This document shows positions 16,962 to 24,480 of a DNA stretch of 34,265 bases, in pieces (position 1 is the first letter of the stretch; each line of letters opens with the position of its first letter). The stretch spans positions 1-34,265 of the forward strand of contig JAIXZY010000031.1 in assembly GCA_027489355.1 (NCBI GenBank), in the 5' to 3' direction. Below the pieces are notes generated by a model, which worked only from the letters and a program-made list of their open reading frames with translations, had not been told where the DNA came from and did no database searches. Source of the stretch: Paracoccaceae bacterium. Its GTDB lineage: Bacteria > Pseudomonadota > Alphaproteobacteria > Rhodobacterales > Rhodobacteraceae. The position numbers were made by a program, and so were the translations under genes.

Positions 16962-16996
16962 TTCCCCTCGGCCGCAAAGAGTGTATAGTTAGCGAT

Positions 16997-17338
16997 ATGG
17001 CTAAGCATCATCCCGACCTTGACCTCCTGTTCCATGCCCTGTCCGATCCGACCCGGCGGATGATGCTGAACCGGCTGGCCAAGGGGCCGGCCCCGGTGAC
17101 GGAACTGGCCGGTCCGTCGGGGTTCAAGCTTCCCACGATCCTGCGGCATCTCTCGGTGCTGGAGGAGGCGGGGCTTGTCGCCACCCAGAAGGACGGGCGT
17201 GTCCGGTCCTGCGCCTTCCAGCCGGCGGCCCTGCGGCCAATGACCGATTGGCTGGAGGATCAGCGCAGGCTTTGGGAGGGGCGGCTGGACCGGCTGGACG
17301 ACTATGTCACGAAACTCTTGAAGGAGCGCGAGAAATGA
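16997..17338 (+). CDS. ArsR/SmtB-family transcriptional regulator
   Basis: A 113-residue winged-helix regulator: LLFHALSDPTRRMMLNRLAKG at the N-terminus, recognition helix region FKLPTILRHLSVLEEAGLV at 43-61, and wing TQKDGRVRSCAFQPAAL. The metal-binding CVC-type motif of the arsenic and cadmium sensors is absent, as expected for the subgroup that sits next to SRPBCC genes. A LEDQRRLWEGRLDRLDDYV helix ends the protein. Its stop overlaps the next start (ATGA). No Shine-Dalgarno sequence precedes the ATG, and a -10-like TATAGT lies 8 nt upstream, so the message may be leaderless. Probably a repressor of its own operon; the signal is unknown. Confidence 0.93.
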   Translation: MAKHHPDLDLLFHALSDPTRRMMLNRLAKGPAPVTELAGPSGFKLPTILRHLSVLEEAGLVATQKDGRVRSCAFQPAALRPMTDWLEDQRRLWEGRLDRLDDYVTKLLKEREK

Positions 17339-17817
17339 CCACGACCCCGGACCTGGACCCCGCAACCGACCTTTCCTTCACCCGGACCCTCGCCGTGCCC
17401 CGCGCGCTGGTCTGGGAATGCTGGACCGACCCGAAGCACATCCCGCATTTCTTCGTTCCGAAGCCGCACAAGGTCACTGCCTGCGACATCGACCTGAAGG
17501 TGGGCGGCAAGTTCAACACGACGTTCGATGTCGAGGGCAACGTGATGGACAACAAGGGCGTCTATCTTGAGGTTGTTCCGGGAGAAAAGCTTGTCTTTAC
17601 CGACGCATACACGGAAGGCTGGAAGCCTGCGCCCGATCCCTTCATGACCGCCATCCTGATCTTGGCCGACGCGTCCGGCGGCGGGACGACCTATACCGCC
17701 ATCGCCCGCCACCGGACCCCCGACACCCGCAAGGCGCATGAGGACATGGGCTTCTTCGATGGCTGGGGCACGGTGGCGTCGCAGCTTGAAGCCTACGCAA
17801 GGGGGCTGGTCAAATGA
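17335..17817 (+). CDS. SRPBCC (AHSA1-like) domain protein
   Basis: A 160-residue START-like protein of the AHSA1 group. Signature pieces are LSFTRTLAVPRALVWECWTDPKHIPHFF at the N-terminus, DIDLKVGGKFNTTFDVEG, the VVPGEKLVFTDAYTEGW segment and a C-terminal helix GFFDGWGTVASQLEAYARGL. These proteins form a helix-grip cavity that binds hydrophobic ligands; most are uncharacterised. The start overlaps the ArsR stop (ATGA) and its own stop overlaps the next start (ATGA), so the three proteins are made in coupled fashion. The ArsR partner suggests that the ligand or a related stress controls the operon. Confidence 0.92.
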   Translation: MTTTPDLDPATDLSFTRTLAVPRALVWECWTDPKHIPHFFVPKPHKVTACDIDLKVGGKFNTTFDVEGNVMDNKGVYLEVVPGEKLVFTDAYTEGWKPAPDPFMTAILILADASGGGTTYTAIARHRTPDTRKAHEDMGFFDGWGTVASQLEAYARGLVK

Positions 17818-18704
17818 GCCGCGACCTCACCTCCGACCGCTTCGCCACGCTGACTTTCGACCGCCGGGTGGCGGCCCCGCTGGCGACGCTTTACGCCGCC
17901 TGGACCTCGCCTGCCGCCCGCGCCGTCTGGGCCTCGCCCGCGCCGTCCGTTACGGTGGAGTTTCTGGAGGCCGATCCCCGCGTCGGGGGCCGCGAGGTGT
18001 CGCTCTGCAAGGTCGAGGGTCAGCCGGACATCCGGGTCGAGGCCGGATGGCTGGAGCTGGTTCCCGACACGCGCACGGTCGGCTACGAAGTCGTGTCGCG
18101 GGACGGCGATACCCTTTCGGCGGCGCTGGCGACGGCGGACTTCGCCGAGGAGGGCGCGGAAAGCCGCATCACTGTGACGGTCCAGCTGTCATCCCTGGCA
18201 AGGGACATGGCCGATGGCTACCGCCAGGGATTCACCGCCGGGATGGCAAACCTGGCGGGCGTTGCGGAACGGACGATGGTCCTGCAACGCATGATCAAGG
18301 CGCCCGTCCCGGTGGTCTGGGGCGCCTGGATGAACGCCGAGTCCCTGCCGAAATGGTGGGGTCCGGACGGGTTTTCCTGCCGCACCTCCCGCATCGACCT
18401 GCGCGCGGGCGGCGAGTGGGTCTTCGACATGATCGCTCCCGACGGGACGGTCTTCCCGAACCACCACAAGTACGGTGCGATGATCCCCGAGGCGATGCTC
18501 AGCTACACGCTGCACTGGGGCGAGAATGGCCCGAAACATGCCGATGCCTGGGCCATGTTCGATGCGGTGGACGGCGCGACGAAAGTGACCCTTGGCATGG
18601 TCTTCACCACCGCGCAGGAATACCAGGACGCCAAGGGCTTCGGCGCTCCGGAGCTGGGCTTGCAGACCCTGGGCAAGCTGGCAAAGGCCGTGGGCGCCGA
18701 CTAG
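17814..18704 (+). CDS. Tandem SRPBCC protein with two fused AHSA1-like domains
   Basis: A 296-residue protein made of two SRPBCC domains. Domain 1 (about 10-145) begins FATLTFDRRVAAPLATLYAAWTSPAARAVW and ends YRQGFTAGMANLAGVA. Domain 2 (about 153-296) begins MVLQRMIKAPVPVVWGAWMNAESLPKWWGPDGF and has the typical DLRAGGEWVFDM and TKVTLGMVF strands, ending in a long helix. Each domain is close to the single-domain length, so this is a real fusion. Domain 2 looks more canonical (KWWGPDGF motif); domain 1 is more divergent. Translation is coupled to the upstream SRPBCC gene by ATGA. Its TAG shares a CTAG palindrome with the stop of the convergent TetR gene. Function unknown. Confidence 0.9.
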   Translation: MSRDLTSDRFATLTFDRRVAAPLATLYAAWTSPAARAVWASPAPSVTVEFLEADPRVGGREVSLCKVEGQPDIRVEAGWLELVPDTRTVGYEVVSRDGDTLSAALATADFAEEGAESRITVTVQLSSLARDMADGYRQGFTAGMANLAGVAERTMVLQRMIKAPVPVVWGAWMNAESLPKWWGPDGFSCRTSRIDLRAGGEWVFDMIAPDGTVFPNHHKYGAMIPEAMLSYTLHWGENGPKHADAWAMFDAVDGATKVTLGMVFTTAQEYQDAKGFGAPELGLQTLGKLAKAVGAD

Positions 18705-19279
18705 TCCAGATGGGGCGCGAGGAAGGCCCGGCAGGCCTCCTTCGCCGCCTCGGCCGGCATCGCTTCGGGGTCCAGGCAGTGCTGCAGGCAAAGCCCATCG
18801 ATCAGGCAGATCAGGGACCTGGCAACGGCTGCGGCGTCCACCCTTCGCCCGCGCGCCGTGGCCAAGGCGCCGATCGCCTCGGTCACCTGGGCCAGATAGG
18901 ACTGGTATTGCCGGCGATGTTCGTCGCGCAGGGCAGGGGTGTTGGCGATCTGGCCCCATAGCGCAACCCAGGCGTTCAGCGTCTCGCGGTTGAAGACCTT
19001 GGGGGCGAAGCTGCCCTCGATCAGCGCCGCGATCCGGGTCTCCGGGCGCAGGGCGGTCAGGTCCGGCGTCGTATCGCGGTAAAGCCGGGCGTAGACCGCC
19101 GCCAACAGCCCCGCCATCGAGCCGAAATGGTGCAGGATCAACCCGCGCGACACGCCCGCCGCGGCGCAGATGCGGTCCACCGTGAACTCCTGGATGCCGC
19201 CCTTCGCCAGTCCCGCCAGCGCCACGTCCATCAGCTGCGCACGCCGATCCTCGCTGGAGAGCCTTGTGAACCGCGCCAT
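18701..19279 (-). CDS. TetR-family regulator, BetI-like
   Basis: A 192-residue TetR regulator. The HTH is in the N-terminal 60 residues (FTVDRICAAAGVSRGLILHHFGSMAGLLAAV). The C-terminal half follows BetI of the choline-betaine system: ETLNAWVALWGQIANTP near 98-114 and RSLICLIDGLCLQHCLDPE near 153-171. BetI senses choline, so a ligand that is a quaternary or methylated amine is a reasonable inference. The ATG overlaps the stop of the upstream methyltransferase gene by one base (TGATG), so it is the third cistron of that operon and probably autoregulates it through the palindrome at 22833-22842. Its stop shares CTAG with the convergent SRPBCC gene. Confidence 0.9.
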   Translation of the reverse strand: MARFTRLSSEDRRAQLMDVALAGLAKGGIQEFTVDRICAAAGVSRGLILHHFGSMAGLLAAVYARLYRDTTPDLTALRPETRIAALIEGSFAPKVFNRETLNAWVALWGQIANTPALRDEHRRQYQSYLAQVTEAIGALATARGRRVDAAAVARSLICLIDGLCLQHCLDPEAMPAEAAKEACRAFLAPHLD

Positions 19280-20787
19280 CAGTTCGTCGGGGCCCCGCCC
19301 TCGGCCTTGCGGCGGGCGACGAAGGCCTCCAGCGCCTCGCGGATACCGGGGTCGAGCGGCGGTTCCTCATAGGCCGCAAGAAGCTCCTTCCAGATCCGGT
19401 TCGCGCGGGCAGGGGCCTCCTCCGCCCCCTTGGCCTGCCAGTTCGGGAAACTGTCCCAGTTCGACAGCATCGGCGGGTGGAATGCGGTCTCGTACTGCGC
19501 CATCGTCTGCGCCGTGCCGAAGAAATGCCCGCCCACCCCGGCCTCGGCGATGGCGTCCAGCGACAGCGCCTCTTCCGTCACCGCGATGGGGCGGAAGTAG
19601 CTTTGCATCATCCCCAGAAGCTCGGCATCCAGCACCAGCTTCTCGAAACTCGCCGTCAGCCCGCCATGCATCCAGCCCGCCCCGTGGATCACCAGATGCG
19701 CGCCCCCCATGAGGCAGCCCCATAGCGACATCATCGACTCGTAGGCCGCCTGCGCGTCCAATGCGTTCGCCGCCGTGGTATTGGACGACCGGAACGGCAC
19801 CCCGATCCTGCGGGCAAGCTGACCCGAGGCCTGTGCCGCCTTGGCATATTCCGGCGTCCCGAAGGCGGGTGCGCCGGTCTTCATGTCGACGTTACTGGTG
19901 AACCCGCCATACATCACCGGAACCCCCGGCCGCACGATCTGGGTCAGCGCCACGCCGAACATCGCCTCGGCATGCTGCAAGACCAGCGCCCCCGCCAGGC
20001 TGACCGGAGCCATCGCCCCCGCCAGCGTGAAGGGCGTCACGATCGCAACCTGCCCATGCTCGGCCAGCACCATCAGCCCCTCGGCCATCGGCACGTCCAG
20101 CTGCCGGGGTGAGTTGGTGTTGATCACCCCCATCATCATCGGCGTGCGGGCCAGGTCGTCCAGCGACCAGCCCATCGTGATCGCCGCCATCTCGATCCCG
20201 TCCATCGTGCGCTCGCGACCGAGCGCGTTCAGCTGCCAGCTTTTGTCCAGAAGCGTGATCTGGCTGAGGTAGAGGTCCAGATGGCGGGTCGCGGCAGGCA
20301 GGTCCATTGGCTCCAGCGGCCCGCCGGATTCCTGCTGGATGACGTTCAGGCACTGGCAGAGGCGCAGGAAGTCCTGCATGTCCTGCAGCGTCCCGTCGCG
20401 CCGCCCGCGGTCGAGGTCCATCACGTAGGCCGGGCCGCCGACGCTGGCGAAGACCATGTCGTTCCCGCCGAAGCGCAGGTCCTTCTCCCGGTTCCGCGCG
20501 GCAATGCGGAAGGTGCTGGGCACGGTCTCCAGAAGCCCCTCGATCAGGCCGGGGTCGGGGTAGACCATCTGGCCGTCCACCTTCGCCCCGGCTTGTCGAT
20601 AGAGGTCCAGCGCCCGCCCGTTCAGCACACGCATCCCCTGCGTCGCCAGAAGCTTCAGCGCCGCCTGATGGACCGCCTCCACCTGGTCGTCGCTGATCAC
20701 CTTGATCGGGTGATAGTCCCTTGGCACCTGCCCGAAAGGCGGCTGGGGAATGGCATTCGGTGTCCGGGCCGGGCGGCGCTGGCGCAT
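19279..20787 (-). CDS. Trimethylamine methyltransferase (MttB) superfamily protein, non-pyrrolysine
   Basis: A 502-residue MttB-superfamily protein. The family TIM-barrel blocks are visible: VEAVHQAALKLLATQGMRVLNG at the N-terminus, NDMVFASVGGPAYVMDLDRG, TPMMMGVINTNSPRQLD, VMYGGFTSNVDMKTGAPAFGTPEY, the HGAGWMHGGLTASFEKLVLDAE segment and GGHFFGTAQTM near the C-terminus. There is no in-frame amber codon, so it belongs to the non-Pyl branch, which includes glycine betaine:corrinoid methyltransferase MtgB. Such enzymes move a methyl group from a quaternary amine to a corrinoid protein. No corrinoid protein or MtgA/MetH-type partner is in the window. Its ATG directly follows the TAG of the flavoprotein gene (TAGATG). 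The substrate is unknown. Confidence 0.9.
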   Translation of the reverse strand: MRQRRPARTPNAIPQPPFGQVPRDYHPIKVISDDQVEAVHQAALKLLATQGMRVLNGRALDLYRQAGAKVDGQMVYPDPGLIEGLLETVPSTFRIAARNREKDLRFGGNDMVFASVGGPAYVMDLDRGRRDGTLQDMQDFLRLCQCLNVIQQESGGPLEPMDLPAATRHLDLYLSQITLLDKSWQLNALGRERTMDGIEMAAITMGWSLDDLARTPMMMGVINTNSPRQLDVPMAEGLMVLAEHGQVAIVTPFTLAGAMAPVSLAGALVLQHAEAMFGVALTQIVRPGVPVMYGGFTSNVDMKTGAPAFGTPEYAKAAQASGQLARRIGVPFRSSNTTAANALDAQAAYESMMSLWGCLMGGAHLVIHGAGWMHGGLTASFEKLVLDAELLGMMQSYFRPIAVTEEALSLDAIAEAGVGGHFFGTAQTMAQYETAFHPPMLSNWDSFPNWQAKGAEEAPARANRIWKELLAAYEEPPLDPGIREALEAFVARRKAEGGAPTN

Positions 20788-22812
20788 CTACAGGCCCCTT
20801 GCAGGCGCGCGTTCCCGGCGCGGGGGCAGGTCCGGCTCGCCCAGAAGGCGGGCGTAGTGGTGAGCGGAATGGACGGCGTCGGCGATGGAAGAGGGCGCGA
20901 CGCAATCCCCGATCCGGGTGGCGGCGATGCCCTGTGACGTCAGGTCGTCAAGAAGCGCGGTCTCCGGCAGCCGCCCGGTGCAGAGTATGAGCGTCCCGCA
21001 GGGCAGGGCTTCCACCCGCCCCGTGTAGACGCAGGCCAGCCGCACCTCGCCGTTTCCCTGCGCCTTCAACGCCTTGAGCGGATGCAATCGCACCCCGGCC
21101 TCGATCAGCCGGGCTTGCAGGAAGTCCTGCTCGTTGGTCATCACCGTCCATGAGGACGCCACCCCGGCCATCGTGACGTAATGCACTTCATGGCCTGCCG
21201 TCGCCAGCTTTTCGGCCAGCGCGCCGCCCATGAAATAGTGCTCGTCGTCGTAGATGACGACCGGCCCGGAAACCGGAGCCCCGGCAAAGACATCGTCGGG
21301 CGTCAGCGCCCCGCGTAGCGACAGGTGGCGCATCGCATAGACGCCCACGCCGTCACGCCGCCAGTGCGACCCCGTAGCCAGCACCACATGATCCGCCCCG
21401 AACTCCGCAATATCTGCCGGGCCCATGCGGCTCGCCGGGAACAACTCCACATTCGGCAGCTTGCCGATCATGTGCAGCCGCCAGTCCCGGACCCGCAGCC
21501 AGGTCTGCAAACCCGGCAGGGTCGCCTCGCGCAAGAGCCTTCCGCCGAAGGCCTCGCCCGCCTCCGCCAAGGCCACCTCCAGCCCCCGCCGCCCCAGCGT
21601 CAGCGCCGCCTCCAGCCCCGCCGGCCCCCCACCAATCACCAGCGCCTTCTCGCGCCGGGGGTAGACTGCGATCCGCTCCGGATGCCAGCCGCGCCGCCAT
21701 TCCTCGCCCATCGTCGGGTTCTGCGTGCAGCGCAGCCCCACGCCTTCGTTGTTCGCCGCCCGGCAGATGTTGCAGCCGATGCACTCCCGGATCTCGTCCA
21801 CGCACCCTTCGCGGATCTTCGAAGGGAGAAACGGGTCGGCGATGGACGGCCGCGCCGCGCCGATGAAATCCTGCACCCCGCGTTTGATCTGCGAAACCAT
21901 CCGGTCGGGGGAGGTAAACCGCCCCACCGACACCACCGGCTTCGAGGTCAGGGACTTCACGAAGGCGACGTTCTCCTCCTGAAACCCCTCGGCCGAGAAC
22001 CTTGCCGACCGCGAGTCATTCCCCAAGGCCCCCGCGACGTTCACATCCCAGAGGTCCGGCAGCTCTGCCAGCATCTCGATGATCTCACGCCCCTCGCCCT
22101 GGGACGTGATCCCCTCCGGCCCGTGCAGCTCATCCACCGCCAGCCGCACCGCCACGGCGCAGGTACCGCCCACGGCCTCCTTCGTGTCCTCGATCATCTC
22201 GCGCAGAAGACGGACGCGGTTCTTGAGGCTTCCGCCATAGGCATCGCTGCGGTGGTTCGTGCGGCGCGAAAGGAACTGGAAGGGCAAATAATCGTGGCCC
22301 GCGTAGACATAGACGATATCGAACCCGGCCCGCTTTGCGCGCAGGGCCGCGTCCCGCTGCCAGCCTCGGAACGCCTTGATATCGCTGGCATCCATCGCCC
22401 GCGCCGTGGTGGGCAGGTGGTAAAGTGACGGCTGGACGTCCGGCGCGATCCCCGGCACGCGAGTCATCCGGTTCGAGGCATGCGCCCCCCCGTGCCACAA
22501 CTCGATCCCCGCCAGCGAGCCATGCGCGTGGATCGCCTCTGCCGTCAGGGCCAGGGGCGCGATGTCGTCGTCGTCCCAGAGCGTGAGGAAGGCATAGGGA
22601 CTGTCGTCCGAGGAGGGGTGGATCGAGCAATATTCCGTGCAGACGACGCCCCAGCCGCCCTCGGCCTTCACGCCCCGCAAGGCTGCCCCGGATTGCGGGC
22701 GCTGCCAGCCGAGGCCGGTTGCATGCGGGGTCTGGTAGAAGCGGTTGGGGGCGGTGACCGGGCCGATGCGGACGGGCTCGAAAAGGATGTCGTAGCGCGC
22801 GTCGCGGGGCAT
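20788..22812 (-). CDS. Trimethylamine/dimethylamine dehydrogenase-like flavoprotein, Cys-FMN residue missing
   Basis: A 674-residue protein with an FMN TIM barrel (about 1-340), a 4Fe-4S site and a C-terminal nucleotide-binding half with GGGPAG at 394-399. Similarity to Methylophilus trimethylamine dehydrogenase is extensive: YDILFEPVRIGPVTAPNRFY, EGGWGVVCTEYCSIHP, the HDYLPFQFL region with Tyr170 and His173, ARPSIADPFLP, and RCTQNPTMGEEWRRGWHPE. Fe-S ligands are Cys344, Cys347, Cys350 and Cys362. Two changes stand out. The Cys that binds FMN covalently in TMADH is Ala31 (FYQTPHATG), and the aromatic-bowl Trp355 is Asn354, although Tyr61 and Trp255 remain. It is probably a demethylase for another N-methylated amine, passing electrons to an ETF. 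AAGGGTGA precedes the ATG; it is first in the operon. Confidence 0.9.
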   Translation of the reverse strand: MPRDARYDILFEPVRIGPVTAPNRFYQTPHATGLGWQRPQSGAALRGVKAEGGWGVVCTEYCSIHPSSDDSPYAFLTLWDDDDIAPLALTAEAIHAHGSLAGIELWHGGAHASNRMTRVPGIAPDVQPSLYHLPTTARAMDASDIKAFRGWQRDAALRAKRAGFDIVYVYAGHDYLPFQFLSRRTNHRSDAYGGSLKNRVRLLREMIEDTKEAVGGTCAVAVRLAVDELHGPEGITSQGEGREIIEMLAELPDLWDVNVAGALGNDSRSARFSAEGFQEENVAFVKSLTSKPVVSVGRFTSPDRMVSQIKRGVQDFIGAARPSIADPFLPSKIREGCVDEIRECIGCNICRAANNEGVGLRCTQNPTMGEEWRRGWHPERIAVYPRREKALVIGGGPAGLEAALTLGRRGLEVALAEAGEAFGGRLLREATLPGLQTWLRVRDWRLHMIGKLPNVELFPASRMGPADIAEFGADHVVLATGSHWRRDGVGVYAMRHLSLRGALTPDDVFAGAPVSGPVVIYDDEHYFMGGALAEKLATAGHEVHYVTMAGVASSWTVMTNEQDFLQARLIEAGVRLHPLKALKAQGNGEVRLACVYTGRVEALPCGTLILCTGRLPETALLDDLTSQGIAATRIGDCVAPSSIADAVHSAHHYARLLGEPDLPPRRERAPARGL

Positions 22813-22832
22813 CGGGTCACCCTTGTTGAATG

Positions 22833-22865
22833 ACCGTACAGTAAAGGCCGCGGTGCTTCTGTCAA
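22833..22865 (-). promoter_or_regulatory. Operon promoter with overlapping operator-like palindrome
   Basis: On the minus strand there is a perfect TTGACA (22860-22865), a 16-nt spacer and TACTGT (22838-22843) as -10, followed by the flavoprotein gene 25 nt on. The palindromic ACTGTACGGT (22833-22842, centred on GTAC) overlaps the -10, as expected for a repressor site. The TetR regulator encoded at the end of the operon is the obvious candidate. The photolyase gene ends only 5 nt before the -35. Confidence 0.65.
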
Positions 22866-22870
22866 GCGGG

Positions 22871-24367
22871 TCAGAAGGGCAGGAGCAGCTGCGCCTGCGG
22901 CGATTTCTTCACCGACCGCCGCCCCTCGCGGTTGCCCGACCGGCTGGCGTGGCGCTGAACGATCTCACCGGCGACCTCGGCGAAGCCCGCCGAACGCCGC
23001 GCCGTCCAGATCCGCTCCCGCGCCTCCCGCGCGGCCGAGGCGACGTCGACCACAGGCTCGGGGTAGCGGTGGCCCAGCAGCCGCCGCGCCTCGGGCCAGC
23101 GCCAGGGTTCCTGGAGAAAGGCATCCGGCACCCCCGCCAGTTCCGGCAGCCAGCGCCGGGTGAACGCGCCCGTCGGATCCTGATCCAGCCCCTGTTTCAC
23201 CGGGTTGTAGATGCGCGGGATGTTGATCCCCGTCGTCCCCAACTGCATCTGCACCTGCGGCCAGTGGATACCCGGCTCATAATCCGTGAACATCCGCGCC
23301 AGATGCGCCCCCGTCGCCCGCCAGTCGAGCCAGAGGTGATAGGACGCGACCGAGATCACCATCGCCCGCATCCGGAAGTTCAGCCAGCCCGTGGCCCGCA
23401 GGTAGCGCATGCAGGCGTCCAGGAACGGCAGCCCTGTTTCACCATTTGCCCAGGCCGCCAAACGCGTCGCGTCCATCTCGCGGGGACGGGTGACGGCCAC
23501 AGGATGCAGGTCGCGCATCTCGATCGAGGGCTGGTCCTCCAGCTTCTGGATGAAGTGGTCCCGCCAGGCGAGCCGCGACTGGAAGCTGGAAAGCGACCCG
23601 CCCCACTTGCCCCCGGGCCGCTCCGCCTGGCGTCCGGAAACCGCCTGAACCACCTCGCGGATCGACAGCGTCCCCACGGCGAAATGCGGCGACAGCCGCG
23701 AACAGGCCCGCTCGGCCGTCAGCGGGGACGACATGGCCACCCGATACGGCTCGCCGCGCTGGGCAAGGAAGCTGTCCAGAAGCTCCACCCCCCGCCGCCG
23801 CCCGCCAAGCTGCCTGTGCGGACACGGGTCCGCCGCCAGCTTCAAGGCCCGCGCCGAGGGGATCAGTCCCGGCTCCACCCCATCGACCGCCCGCAAGGCC
23901 GGGACCGGCACGACCGGCTGCGCCATGAACCCGTCGCGGCTGGCGGCCCAGATGTCGCGCGAAGCCAATCGCCGCACGACACCGGACTGCGGCACCTCTG
24001 TCCACTCGATCCCCGCCTGTCGCGCCCAGCCCGCCACCCGACGGTCGCGTCCGTAGGTCCAGAGGTTCCCCGTCTCCTCATGGCTGACGATGCGGCTGAT
24101 CCCGTGCCGCTTGCACAGCCCCGCCAGCACCTGGACTGCATCACCGACCCGCACCACCAGGGGCGCTCCAAGCGCCGCTAAAACCTCGCGCAGATCGACC
24201 AACGATTCGGCCACGAACTCCCACTGCCGGGCCGAGGCATCGGGCTCTGCCCACAACTCCGGCTCGACCACATGAACCGGCAGCACCGGCCCCAGCCCCG
24301 CCGCCAGGGTCAGGGCGGGGTGGTCATGCAGGCGCAGGTCGCGCTTCAGCCAGACGAGAACATTCAT
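22871..24367 (-). CDS. Photolyase/cryptochrome family flavoprotein, divergent clade
   Basis: A 498-residue protein with an N-terminal photolyase alpha/beta domain (MNVLVWLKRDLRLHDHPAL, to about 170) and a C-terminal FAD-binding helical domain (about 205-470). FAD-domain hallmarks are LSPHFAVGTLS at 225-235, WRDHF at 269-273, TGLPFLDACMRYLRATGWLN near 311-330 and RIYNPVKQG at 385-393. The segment that holds the flavin-near Asn and the first electron-transfer Trp in E. coli photolyase (NNGGWQW) reads DYEPGIHW here, so that Trp is replaced by Ile367 while Trp369 remains. This variant occurs in a large family of marine and other bacteria whose activity is not clear to me. It could repair UV dimers or serve as a light sensor. 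No ribosome site is evident before the ATG. Confidence 0.88.
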   Translation of the reverse strand: MNVLVWLKRDLRLHDHPALTLAAGLGPVLPVHVVEPELWAEPDASARQWEFVAESLVDLREVLAALGAPLVVRVGDAVQVLAGLCKRHGISRIVSHEETGNLWTYGRDRRVAGWARQAGIEWTEVPQSGVVRRLASRDIWAASRDGFMAQPVVPVPALRAVDGVEPGLIPSARALKLAADPCPHRQLGGRRRGVELLDSFLAQRGEPYRVAMSSPLTAERACSRLSPHFAVGTLSIREVVQAVSGRQAERPGGKWGGSLSSFQSRLAWRDHFIQKLEDQPSIEMRDLHPVAVTRPREMDATRLAAWANGETGLPFLDACMRYLRATGWLNFRMRAMVISVASYHLWLDWRATGAHLARMFTDYEPGIHWPQVQMQLGTTGINIPRIYNPVKQGLDQDPTGAFTRRWLPELAGVPDAFLQEPWRWPEARRLLGHRYPEPVVDVASAAREARERIWTARRSAGFAEVAGEIVQRHASRSGNREGRRSVKKSPQAQLLLPF

Positions 24368-24480
24368 GGAACATAGATGTAGTCACCCGCGCAGATTCGT
24401 AAAGCGGCAAAAGACTGTTACCGGCCTCCCCCTTGCGCGGCGCGCCATTCCCCGTAGCTTCAAGCGAAAGGGAGTCCCGC

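Noticed and set aside
19279-20787. Possible pyrrolysine (amber) codon in the MttB-family gene
   Set aside because: The frame is open from ATG to a TGA with no internal TAG, and no pyl genes are near, so it is the non-Pyl type.
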